This document shows positions 31,926 to 40,338 of a stretch of 64,000 nucleotides of DNA, piece after piece. The DNA is from Bacteroidales bacterium. GTDB taxonomy: Bacteria > Bacteroidota > Bacteroidia > Bacteroidales > UBA932. The DNA is taken from NCBI GenBank assembly GCA_017617035.1, contig JAFZWV010000026.1, positions 1 to 64,000 on the forward strand, in the 5' to 3' direction. The notes under the pieces were generated by a model. It did no database searches. It worked only from the letters and a program-made list of their open reading frames with translations, and was not told where the DNA came from. Every line of letters starts with the position of its first letter. Position 1 is the stretch's first letter. The position numbers and the translations under genes are program-made.

Positions 31926-32378
31926 TTAATCGTCGGTACGTTTGATATATGCCCAGACCTTGTACTTTTTCTCAAAGCCGGTACGGGAAGACTTGACGGT
32001 GAGTTCCAGACGCGGCTGGTCGGCGTCGTCGAGTGTAAGGTCGTACTGACCGCTAAGGCCAGGGGTAATATATAGATCGTAGAACAAGGTAGCCTGAAGG
32101 GTCACCTTAGTCAGATCCCAGTATGTACGTTTGTTACGGGGCACTGCGAAGACAATCTCGCCAACCTCGTCAGGAGCATTCTGGGTAATAGTCGCTTCAA
32201 CAGATTCCTTCCTGTCGAAAGGACTGTCGGCCGTAAGGTTCTTGAACGGGAGATTCCACATAAGCATCGATGTGATCTGCACATCGCTGTCGGCGTGGGT
32301 AAAAGGCATCTCCACCTGCTTGCACGAGACTGAGCAAAGCGCAAGCGCAGCCAGAATTACTAAAGCTAACTTTTTCAT
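31926..32378 (-). CDS. small surface lipoprotein of SusC/D locus 1
   Basis: A 150-residue lipoprotein; the ATG at 32378 is chosen because MKKLALVILAALALCSVSC is a full signal with Cys19, and the longer frame would run back into the susD end. The mature part (SDVQITSMLMWNLPFKNLTAD, then ATITQNAPDEVGEIVFAVP) resembles the N-terminal Ig-like DUF5018 module of the following protein. It begins 4 bases after susD and lies in the same transcript. It may be a SusE-like surface glycan-binding protein of minimal size. Confidence 0.7.
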   Translation of the reverse strand: MKKLALVILAALALCSVSCKQVEMPFTHADSDVQITSMLMWNLPFKNLTADSPFDRKESVEATITQNAPDEVGEIVFAVPRNKRTYWDLTKVTLQATLFYDLYITPGLSGQYDLTLDDADQPRLELTVKSSRTGFEKKYKVWAYIKRTDD

Positions 32379-32382
32379 AATA

Positions 32383-34059
32383 TCACCATCCGGGGTTGTT
32401 GACACCGCCAAGCGCGGCATTGTTGTTAAGCTCTGAGGAAGGAAGCGCGAAGCAGTAGTAACGCTCCATAAAGACACGCAGACCGCTCGGAGTATCGTCG
32501 CAGTCGCTGACTTCGTATGTAAATCCACCGGGAGCCGTATCGTCTTTCTTGATCAAGACACCGTGGAAGCTGACGTTGTTGAGCCTTTCTACTCCCTTAC
32601 GCCAGCGGCGCAGATCCCAGAAACGGAAGTTTTCTCCACCGAGTTCGACTATTCTTTCGTGCTCCAGGATATTCATAAAGTCGTCGAGCGAACTGGCCGT
32701 CTTGCCGGGCAGACTGACTCGGGCGCGAATGTCGTTCAGGGCCTTAAGGGCCGCCGTCTGATTCGCAGCCCAATCTTTCTGGGCAAGAGCCTCTGCTTTA
32801 TTGAGCAGGACCTCGCCATAGCGGAGCATGATATCGAAGTGATTGCTTCCTGCTGCGTCCCATGAATGGTCGCCCTCGGTAATATACTTCCTGAAATAGT
32901 AACCGGTGCAGGTCGCCGAAGGAGTCGTCGTCGACTTCCAGAATTTCTGGATTCCGTCCGCTCCCCCTTCGTAAGCCTCGATCTTACGGCCTTCCCAATC
33001 CTCGTTGTTGTAGAGGATGGTAGCATAGAAGCGCGGCTCGCGGCCGGAGAAAGGATCGTTGCCCCAAGCGGCGGGATTGGCGTTGTAGGCCGCCCAGCTG
33101 AACGGAGTGCCGTCGGCCATCTCGAACGCATCGGCAAACTCAGCGGTCGGGGTGATGGGAACGCCGAAGCCCTTGTTGCCATGGTTGGCGTTGTCGCCGG
33201 CCGGGCGGAAGAGCTGGTCTGCGTTGTGATTAAGGCCGGTGGGCTGGAAGTCCACGACCATCAGATTCTCCTTGCTGAAGTGGTTCGCGAAGATATCGGC
33301 ATAGACGGGCTCGAGACCGGCGCCCAGCAGAGCGCATGAATCCGCAGCCTCGATTACAACGTCCCACTGCTTTGCGTAAAGCGCGACACGGGAGAGGAAG
33401 CCATAGGCGGCGACTCTTGTCATACGCGAGAAATTGGACGCCTCCCATGCGACCGGGAGGTCGGGGATGCAGGCCTTGATTTCATCTATGACCCACTGCC
33501 ATGACTCTGCCTCGGAAAGGCGCGGCTGGTCGTTCTCCTCGGGTCCCGGGTAATGGTCGCGAAGAACCACACCGCCGTAGACGCGGATGAGGTAGAAATA
33601 CTGCATGGCCCTCATATAGCGGACCTCCGCGATACGGGGCTTAAGGAAATTGGTATTGTAGAGGTCTCCGTAGATCTTTACGTCGCGGAGGAACTCGTTG
33701 AAACGGCGGATACGGGTATACGAGTCGCCCCAGTTCGACAGGATAGAAGCGTCGTCGGAGTTGAAGGGCTCGTAGTTGAACATCTTACGGTTGTAGCGGC
33801 GGGACTGAGTCCAGTCAGCATCCTTGAGGATGTCCGTCATACAGTCCGTAAACTGGCTGTCGTTCATCTTCAAGGTCGATTTCTCGCGAACCGCGCCGTA
33901 GAGGCCGATTACATACTGGTCCAGGATAGCTTCGCTGCCGGACCAGATAGCGTTCTGGTCAAGCCTGTCGGTCGCAGGAATATCGATAACGTCGTTGCAG
34001 GCAACAAGGCTGAGCAGGATGCCTGCCAGAGGGAAAAGTCTGAATATCTTGTTTTTCAT
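32383..34059 (-). CDS. susD: SusD/RagB outer-membrane lipoprotein, locus 1
   Basis: A 558-residue SusD-family protein with lipobox Cys21 (LSLVAC). The tetratricopeptide-like N-terminal part contains ARVRYMRAMQYFYLIRVYGGVVL-type SusD sequence (here AEVRYMRAMQYFYLIRVYGG). The C-terminal SusD domain includes LRYGEVLLNKAEALAQ and ELGGENFRFWDLRRW. It caps the SusC transporter and binds substrate. It begins 14 bases after susC. Confidence 0.95.
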   Translation of the reverse strand: MKNKIFRLFPLAGILLSLVACNDVIDIPATDRLDQNAIWSGSEAILDQYVIGLYGAVREKSTLKMNDSQFTDCMTDILKDADWTQSRRYNRKMFNYEPFNSDDASILSNWGDSYTRIRRFNEFLRDVKIYGDLYNTNFLKPRIAEVRYMRAMQYFYLIRVYGGVVLRDHYPGPEENDQPRLSEAESWQWVIDEIKACIPDLPVAWEASNFSRMTRVAAYGFLSRVALYAKQWDVVIEAADSCALLGAGLEPVYADIFANHFSKENLMVVDFQPTGLNHNADQLFRPAGDNANHGNKGFGVPITPTAEFADAFEMADGTPFSWAAYNANPAAWGNDPFSGREPRFYATILYNNEDWEGRKIEAYEGGADGIQKFWKSTTTPSATCTGYYFRKYITEGDHSWDAAGSNHFDIMLRYGEVLLNKAEALAQKDWAANQTAALKALNDIRARVSLPGKTASSLDDFMNILEHERIVELGGENFRFWDLRRWRKGVERLNNVSFHGVLIKKDDTAPGGFTYEVSDCDDTPSGLRVFMERYYCFALPSSELNNNAALGGVNNPGW

Positions 34060-34073
34060 CTCTTTGTCCTCCT

Positions 34074-37000
34074 TTAGAATGTCATGTTAACACCAACACT
34101 GTATGTGTGTTGCTGGGGATAGTATCCGTTGTTGACGCCAGGGTTCTCGGGATCAAGATACGGGTAGTTGGACAGGGTCCAGAGGTTGGTACCTGCGAGG
34201 TAAACCATCAGCTTCTGAACCTTGATCTTACGGGTAATGTTCTGAGGGATGGTGTAGCTTACCTGGAGGTTCTTGAGCCTCAGGTAAGAACCGTCGATCA
34301 GCCACCAGTCTGAAAGGACGTCGTTGTTGGCGTTGCGGCTGTTGTGCATACGCGGATAACGGGCCTTAGAGTTGTCAACGACTCTCGAAGGATCGTAGGC
34401 GGCTACGATATCCGGATCGAGCCAGGAGTTCTCTACGACGTGTTTGAAAGCGTTTCCGCCGGCTCCGTACCAGGGACGGGTAAACATGGTTCCGTCGGAG
34501 TGGCCGTTTGAATAAATACCCATGATAGGATAGTTACAGAGAGTAACGCCGTAGAACAGAGCTGTCAGCGCAAAGCCCTTGTAAGAAAGGTCCACATTGA
34601 ACGAGAAGTTCATTTCAGGGATCTGGGAATAACCGAGCCAGACCCAGTCGCGGCCGTTACGGTCGATCTTACCGTCGCCGTTCTGGTCTTTGTAGCGGAG
34701 GGCGCCGAGCTCAGGAATACCTGCCGGGGCCGAAGGTGCGGCATCGACCTGCTCCTGGGTATTGAAGAACGGGCTGCCGTTCTCATCCCTTACGGTCTCG
34801 AGGCCGTACCACTGGCCGAGCGGACGTCCGATTTCGATATTGTTGCGCGAATAGGCGTCGGTGATGTAACGCGAAAGCACCTTGTTGCGCGACCACGCCA
34901 GCGTTCCCCTCAGGTTGTAGTTGAATCCCGAAGGCAGGAAGTTGGTATGGGTAAGTATGAGCTCGAATCCCCTGTCGTCCATGGTACCGGAGTTCACCCA
35001 GGAAGGGTTAGCACCGCCGAGCGAAGGCGAATAGCTGGTTCCGCCGCTGTTTTCGAGAATGCGGTCGGTGTACTTGTAGAACCAGTCGAACTCGACATTG
35101 AGTTTGTTGCGAAGGACGGCCAGGTCAAAGCCCGCATTATATGCAGTTGTGTGTGACCATGTCAGGTCCCTGTAGACATAGGGATTGTCCTGATAGAAGC
35201 CGTAGACGGGGGTAGTTCCGCCGCCCAGGTACCAGGTTACTGAGCCGCTGCTCTTGAACGATGACTGGAAGAGGTAGGCCGCCGTATCGCAGGAACCGAG
35301 CTGACCGATGGAGGCCCTGAGCTTAAGGTTGTCGAGCCAGCCTATCTGCGACATGAAGTCTTCCTTGGAGATGTTCCAACCGAGGGAGACCGACGGGAAT
35401 GTTCCCCAGCGGTTCTCGGGAGCGAACTTATAGGAGGCCTCACGGCGGACCGAAGCCTCGATCAGGTATTTACCGTCGTAGTTGTAGGACAGACGGCCTA
35501 CGAAGCCGCATTCGCCCGACCAGCCATACCAGCCGTAAACATCGGGGTCGACGGCGGCCTGCTTGGTTCCAAGGCTGATATCGACCGGGAAGGTCGTAGC
35601 ATAGCCTCTGCGGTAGCCGCTCATGCCCTCGCTGTAGCGCTTCGTACGCTCGAACAGTCCTATAAACGAAATGTTGTGCTTGCCGAAACTGCGGTCGTAG
35701 TTGATCTGGGGACGGAGGTTAACCGCGTCGCCCCAGTCGATCTGCTTCATGAAGCTGTGTTCGGTAATACCTTCCGAGATACCCTTCTCCACCTTGAAAG
35801 TGTTGGTGTTGAAGCCGTAGACAGTATAGTTCTGCATGAACTGCCTGTAGTCGGCCAGGGTCAGGTTCAAACCGGCGAACATCGAGAGTTTGAGTCCATA
35901 GAGGAAGGAATCCTTGCCGAAAGCATATTCCAAAGTTCCACGGCCGGCGAAATCCCATGCCTGCCAGGTCTGTGAACCGGACTGGTCGAGACCCGAATTC
36001 GGCTGGAAGATGGCGTCGCCGTTCTTCGCTCCGAGAGGATAGACGATTCCGCTGTCTGGGTCGGTATACGTACTGGCTATGATAGGAAGCATGTAGTTGG
36101 CCCTCTGAATAGGGTCGAAGTACGCCTGGACACCCATATCATAACCCGGCATGTATCGGTTGGACTGCCTGAGCGACATGTTCATGCTGAACGTAAGTTC
36201 GTTGGTAATCTTCGCGTTGAAACTGCCGCGAATATTGATACGGTTGTAACCGGTATTGCGGACGGTACCGACCTGATCCATATAACCGATACTGCCGAAA
36301 TAGGTCACCTTATCGGTTCCGCCATTTACGGAGAGGTTATGCTGCTGGATAGTACCGAACTTATTATAAATAAGCGAGCGCCAGTCTGTGTCTGCATAAA
36401 TGCCGGCGTCTTTCATTCCCTGGATGACTTCCGGGGTCCATTTGTCGGGCTTTCCGTCCATCCTGAGACCGAGGTTGTACCAGTAGATGTACTCGTCTGC
36501 ATTGAGCAGTTCAGGCTCGTTGAAGTTCTTGGAGATGGTGTATGAACCGTCGTAGGAAACCGTAGCCCTGCCAGCCTTGGAGCCCTGTTTGGTGGTGATG
36601 ATGATAACACCGTTACCACCGCGCACACCGTAGACCGAAGCAGCCGCTGCGTCCTTAAGGACGGAGATGCTCTCGATATCCGAAGGGTTAAGGTTGACCA
36701 TCTGGCCGGACTCCATACCGTCGATGATATAAAGCGGACGGTTATCGGATCCATAGGTTGAGAAACCGCGGACAATGATATCGGCATGGTCTGCACCCGG
36801 AGTACCCATGGTCTGAACGGCTGTCACACCGGGGAGTTTTCCGGCGAGCATGCTCGAGACATTGGTCTGAGGAGCCTTCTGCAGATCCTTTGACGTTACG
36901 CTTACGACCGAAGAAGTCATATACTCCTTCTTCTGGACGCCGTAGCCGACGACCACTACTTCATCGAGGAAGAGGGCGTCTTCGGTCAAAACGATCCTGA

Positions 37001-37289
37001 GGTCTTTTCCGGAGAACTTTACGGTCTGATTTGCGTAGCCTATGCAGCTGACTTCCAACTGAGCACCCACGGGCACCATGATAATGAACTCGCCCTGGGC
37101 ACCGGTAACGGTACCATTTCCGGGAGAGCCCACCTCGATGACCGCGGCGCCGGGAACAGACAGACCTGTTTCATCCACCACTACGCCCTTCGCGGCAACG
37201 GCTTTCTGGGCGAAAGCAACGAAAGGCATACCCGCGAATGACAACAGCAATGCCATGCAGGTAATGAATAGTTTTCTTGAATAAGTCAT
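34074..37289 (-). CDS. susC: SusC/RagA TonB-dependent outer-membrane transporter, locus 1
   Basis: A 1071-residue SusC protein. After the signal peptide comes a carboxypeptidase-regulatory-like domain (about 33-110: GVVVDETGLSVPGAAVIEV). The TonB-like box DEVVVVGYG follows, then the plug (LQKAPQTNVSSMLAGKLPGV, NPSDIESISVLKDAAAASVYG) and the barrel. The C-terminus ends YSVGVNMTF. Substrate specificity is not visible and no glycosidase gene is linked, so the locus is defined only by transporters and binding proteins. The promoter is at 37312-37342. A M16 peptidase gene lies upstream beyond a terminator. Confidence 0.95.
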   Translation of the reverse strand: MTYSRKLFITCMALLLSFAGMPFVAFAQKAVAAKGVVVDETGLSVPGAAVIEVGSPGNGTVTGAQGEFIIMVPVGAQLEVSCIGYANQTVKFSGKDLRIVLTEDALFLDEVVVVGYGVQKKEYMTSSVVSVTSKDLQKAPQTNVSSMLAGKLPGVTAVQTMGTPGADHADIIVRGFSTYGSDNRPLYIIDGMESGQMVNLNPSDIESISVLKDAAAASVYGVRGGNGVIIITTKQGSKAGRATVSYDGSYTISKNFNEPELLNADEYIYWYNLGLRMDGKPDKWTPEVIQGMKDAGIYADTDWRSLIYNKFGTIQQHNLSVNGGTDKVTYFGSIGYMDQVGTVRNTGYNRINIRGSFNAKITNELTFSMNMSLRQSNRYMPGYDMGVQAYFDPIQRANYMLPIIASTYTDPDSGIVYPLGAKNGDAIFQPNSGLDQSGSQTWQAWDFAGRGTLEYAFGKDSFLYGLKLSMFAGLNLTLADYRQFMQNYTVYGFNTNTFKVEKGISEGITEHSFMKQIDWGDAVNLRPQINYDRSFGKHNISFIGLFERTKRYSEGMSGYRRGYATTFPVDISLGTKQAAVDPDVYGWYGWSGECGFVGRLSYNYDGKYLIEASVRREASYKFAPENRWGTFPSVSLGWNISKEDFMSQIGWLDNLKLRASIGQLGSCDTAAYLFQSSFKSSGSVTWYLGGGTTPVYGFYQDNPYVYRDLTWSHTTAYNAGFDLAVLRNKLNVEFDWFYKYTDRILENSGGTSYSPSLGGANPSWVNSGTMDDRGFELILTHTNFLPSGFNYNLRGTLAWSRNKVLSRYITDAYSRNNIEIGRPLGQWYGLETVRDENGSPFFNTQEQVDAAPSAPAGIPELGALRYKDQNGDGKIDRNGRDWVWLGYSQIPEMNFSFNVDLSYKGFALTALFYGVTLCNYPIMGIYSNGHSDGTMFTRPWYGAGGNAFKHVVENSWLDPDIVAAYDPSRVVDNSKARYPRMHNSRNANNDVLSDWWLIDGSYLRLKNLQVSYTIPQNITRKIKVQKLMVYLAGTNLWTLSNYPYLDPENPGVNNGYYPQQHTYSVGVNMTF

Positions 37290-37311
37290 CAGTTATTAGT
37301 GTTTAGTGGAA

Positions 37312-37342
37312 CAAAGTTACAAATAAAAAAGCGTCCGAGCAA
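37312..37342 (-). promoter_or_regulatory. promoter of SusC/D locus 1
   Basis: Minus strand TTG (37342-37340), 20 bases, TAACTTTG (37319-37312), an exact -7 box, 23 bases before the susC start. The TTG overlaps the loop of the upstream terminator. Confidence 0.7.
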
Positions 37343-37358
37343 TAAGCCCGGACGCTTT
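37328..37358 (-). terminator. terminator of the M16 peptidase gene
   Basis: AAAGCGTCCG (37328-37337) and CGGACGCTTT (37349-37358) around an 11-base loop; on the minus strand a T run follows. The susC promoter starts inside it. Confidence 0.85.
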
Positions 37359-37376
37359 AAATAATGTATTCAAAAG

Positions 37377-40181
37377 CTATTCTTTTCCTACCATGACGAT
37401 CTTCGAGGTATTGCCCTGATCTATGATGGCCTTAAGGGCTGCCTTTGCGTCGTCGATGGTGATACTCTCGAGGGTCTCGAGGTAATTGCTGTCCATATCG
37501 ACGCCACTGCGGATCCAGTCGAAGAGAACGCCGGAGAAGTAGGAGTTCTCGGTCTGGTTTGCCTTGTATTCCTTAGCGAGGTACTCCTTAGCCTTCGCGA
37601 GATCCTCGGCCGAGGGACCGGTCTCGAGGAACTCTGCGAGGAGCTCAGCCACCCTGCCTTCAGTGTATTCCACCTTCTCGGGGTTGGTCTGGTAGACTAT
37701 CTGCATGTAGGCCTGCTGGGTAGGGATATCGTTCAGTGAGCCGTAGGCACCAATGGAATAGGTTGCGCCTTCCTTCTCACGAATCTCGTCGAGCAGAACC
37801 ATCGAGAGGGTCTGGCATGCGAGATCGAAAGCGAGGTCGTTGCGGAGGTTGTACTGGAAATCGCCGGAGAAGAGCGAGAAGCTGGTAGCCATAGGGGTAC
37901 CCATCTGGCGGTCGAACTTGACATTGAGAGCACCCTTGCGGAACTCAGCGCCGCTGAGCTTGAAGCTCTCTTTCTTGTTCTTCTTAGCGGGGAGTGAACC
38001 GATGTACTTCTCGATCAGAGGTTTAGCCTGCTCGAGGCTGATGGCGCCGGTGATGATGAAGTTGAAGTCTGCGGCATTGGCAAAGCGCTCGGAAGCGATC
38101 TTCATGGCGCGGGCATAGTCGACCTTGTCGATATCAGCGCTCTTAAGCTTGTAGGCGCGCTCAGGACGGACGTTGATGAGTTTCAGGCTGTCCTGGAGAG
38201 CAGACATAGGCTGGGCCTCCTGGTTTGCGAGGACAGCTGCGGTCTTGGTCTTCCAAGAGGCGAAGGACTCTTCGTCGCTGCGAAGAGCGGTGAAATACAG
38301 ATAGTTGAGCTGGAGGAGAGTCTCGAAATCCTTAGGAGTCGACCAGCCCCTGAGGTACTCGGTGTACTCGCTGACACCAGCGTTGAGTCTTACCTTCTTA
38401 CCGGTGAGGGCTTTCTTGAGATCAGGATTCGAGAATGCTCCGAGACCGGCGACGTCGATCAGGTCGTTGAGTTCGGCCATCGATACGAGGTCTGCATCGG
38501 GATAGAGCGACTTTCCACCAAAGCTGTTGGCCCTGAAGATGATTTCGTCCGCATTGAAATCGGTCTCGCGGAAATAAACGACAGCGCCGTTCTTAAGAGT
38601 GAGCTTGGTATATCCGAATGCTACAGGCTCGGTCTTCTTAACCTTTCCGGCCTTGGGCTCTTTAGCGATAAGCGGCTCGTCGGAGACCTTGTCCTCGTAA
38701 GGAGCAATCTCCTCAGCCTCTACTGCCTCGAGAGCGGCCTTAACCTCTGCTTCAGTAGGATAAACTACGCCCTCTTTGTCGGGAAGCATGCAGACAACCA
38801 CGAGATTGTCGGGCTCGATGACGGAAGAGACGATCTGGTTTACTGCCTCTACGGGAATCATAGGAGCGAGCTGCTGGGCAAGGGCATATTCCTGCTCGAT
38901 ACCCATGATGGGCTCGTTGTCGATGAAGTGGCGTACATACTCACGGCAATACTGGCCGCTTGTTATCTTCTCACGCTGGTTGAACTGAGTCTCGAGGTTG
39001 GCGAGGATCTCAGTACGGGCGCGGTCATACTCGGAAGCGGTGAAGCCGTTGCGCAGGACGCGGAGCATCTCACGGTAAACGGAAGTCATACCGCGGAGGA
39101 GCTGGTTCTCATCGCAGATAACGGTACCTGCATAAGCCTCTTCGGTCTTGGAGAGGAAGAACTCCTCTGTTCCGATTCCGGCGTGGATGAAGTCGGGATC
39201 AGCTTTCTCGGTCATTTCGTTCAGACGCTGGCTGACCATGTGGTCCGCGGCATTCATCGCATAGTAGTAAACTATGTAATTGAGGTCACCCTTCTCCTCG
39301 GGCTTGACGGCTGCGTGCTTCTTGAAAATATAGGAGATTGCGTAAGGCTGCTCCTTATCCTTGGCGATGGAGATGATGGGCTCCTTGTTGTCTTCGATAG
39401 GCAGATAGTAGCGCTCGGCTGCATCCGGACCTGCTGCAGGAAGCGAGCCGAAGATCGAAGCGATCTTAGCCTCGACTGCATCGACATCGATATCACCGAC
39501 AACTACGATAGCCTGCTGATCGGGACGATACCACTTCTTATAATATGCGCGGAGAGCGTCGTAAGGGAAATAGTCGACTACCGACATGAGGCCGATAGGC
39601 ATACGCTGACCATACTTGTTTCCAGGGTAAATCTCAGGAAGGATCTTTTCGAGCATGCGCATCTGGGCATTCTGCCTGGAGCGCCACTCCTCGTGAATAA
39701 CTCCCCTTTCCTTATCGATGTCCTCGCCTTCGAGAAGAAGGTCGCCGGCCCAGTCGTGGAGAATGAGGAGGCAGGAATCGATTGCTGTCGGGAATGTTGC
39801 AACAGGGACATTGTCAATGTTGTAAACTGTCTCGTCGATGCTTGTGTAAGCGTTGAGATCGGCACCGAACTTAACTCCGATAGACTCGCAATACTTTACG
39901 ATGTTGTTTCCGGGGAAGTTCTTGGTTCCGTTGAAACACATGTGCTCAAGGAAGTGAGCAAGACCTCTCTGGTCTTCTTCCTCAAGGATGGAACCCACTT
40001 TCTGGGCGATGTAGAAGTTAGCCTGGCCCTTAGGCTCTTCGTTATGCCTTACATAGTAAGTAAGACCGTTTTCGAGCTGACCGATGCGCACCGCGGGATC
40101 GATAGGAATCGGGGGCATCTGCTGGCCAAAGCACATTGCGCCGGCAAGAATCGCCAGCGCGGCGAGGATTGTTTTTCTCAT
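37377..40181 (-). CDS. M16-family zinc metallopeptidase, exported
   Basis: A 934-residue two-unit insulinase-type peptidase with a cleavable signal peptide (MRKTILAALAILAGAMCFGQ). The zinc motif is HFLEH (76-80), and EDIDKERGVIHEEWR supplies the third ligand Glu in a typical setting. The second half is the inactive M16 partner domain (ISLEQAKPLIEKYIGSLPAKK). Such periplasmic proteases degrade peptides. Own promoter (-7 box 40213-40220) and terminator, so not part of either polysaccharide locus. Confidence 0.93.
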   Translation of the reverse strand: MRKTILAALAILAGAMCFGQQMPPIPIDPAVRIGQLENGLTYYVRHNEEPKGQANFYIAQKVGSILEEEDQRGLAHFLEHMCFNGTKNFPGNNIVKYCESIGVKFGADLNAYTSIDETVYNIDNVPVATFPTAIDSCLLILHDWAGDLLLEGEDIDKERGVIHEEWRSRQNAQMRMLEKILPEIYPGNKYGQRMPIGLMSVVDYFPYDALRAYYKKWYRPDQQAIVVVGDIDVDAVEAKIASIFGSLPAAGPDAAERYYLPIEDNKEPIISIAKDKEQPYAISYIFKKHAAVKPEEKGDLNYIVYYYAMNAADHMVSQRLNEMTEKADPDFIHAGIGTEEFFLSKTEEAYAGTVICDENQLLRGMTSVYREMLRVLRNGFTASEYDRARTEILANLETQFNQREKITSGQYCREYVRHFIDNEPIMGIEQEYALAQQLAPMIPVEAVNQIVSSVIEPDNLVVVCMLPDKEGVVYPTEAEVKAALEAVEAEEIAPYEDKVSDEPLIAKEPKAGKVKKTEPVAFGYTKLTLKNGAVVYFRETDFNADEIIFRANSFGGKSLYPDADLVSMAELNDLIDVAGLGAFSNPDLKKALTGKKVRLNAGVSEYTEYLRGWSTPKDFETLLQLNYLYFTALRSDEESFASWKTKTAAVLANQEAQPMSALQDSLKLINVRPERAYKLKSADIDKVDYARAMKIASERFANAADFNFIITGAISLEQAKPLIEKYIGSLPAKKNKKESFKLSGAEFRKGALNVKFDRQMGTPMATSFSLFSGDFQYNLRNDLAFDLACQTLSMVLLDEIREKEGATYSIGAYGSLNDIPTQQAYMQIVYQTNPEKVEYTEGRVAELLAEFLETGPSAEDLAKAKEYLAKEYKANQTENSYFSGVLFDWIRSGVDMDSNYLETLESITIDDAKAALKAIIDQGNTSKIVMVGKE

Positions 40182-40212
40182 AATTAACCTACTTAAAGAA
40201 TTTTTTAGTGGT

Positions 40213-40220
40213 CAAATATA
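40213..40220 (-). promoter_or_regulatory. -7 box of the M16 peptidase gene
   Basis: Minus strand TATATTTG, 31 bases before the ATG at 40181. A TTTG lies 24 bases upstream, slightly farther than usual. Confidence 0.5.
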
Positions 40221-40255
40221 CAAAAATTATGCTAGAATAGTGCGCAAATAAAAAA

Positions 40256-40331
40256 CACAGGGTAAGCCCATTTTTGGCTCACCCTGTGAGAATTAGCCAC
40301 AGGATGCGGCAAAAAACGCCTCACCCTGTGG
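40256..40331 (-). terminator. tandem terminator hairpins after locus 2
   Basis: Two adjacent hairpins that share CACAGGGT arms: 40256-40288 (CACAGGGT..GCC, loop, GGC..ACCCTGTG) and 40297-40331 (CCACAGG..CCCTGTGG). On the minus strand they follow the GH3 stop at 40339 and end in a TTTTTTATTT run. Arms of the two can also pair with each other. Confidence 0.8.
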
Positions 40332-40338
40332 TTATAGG

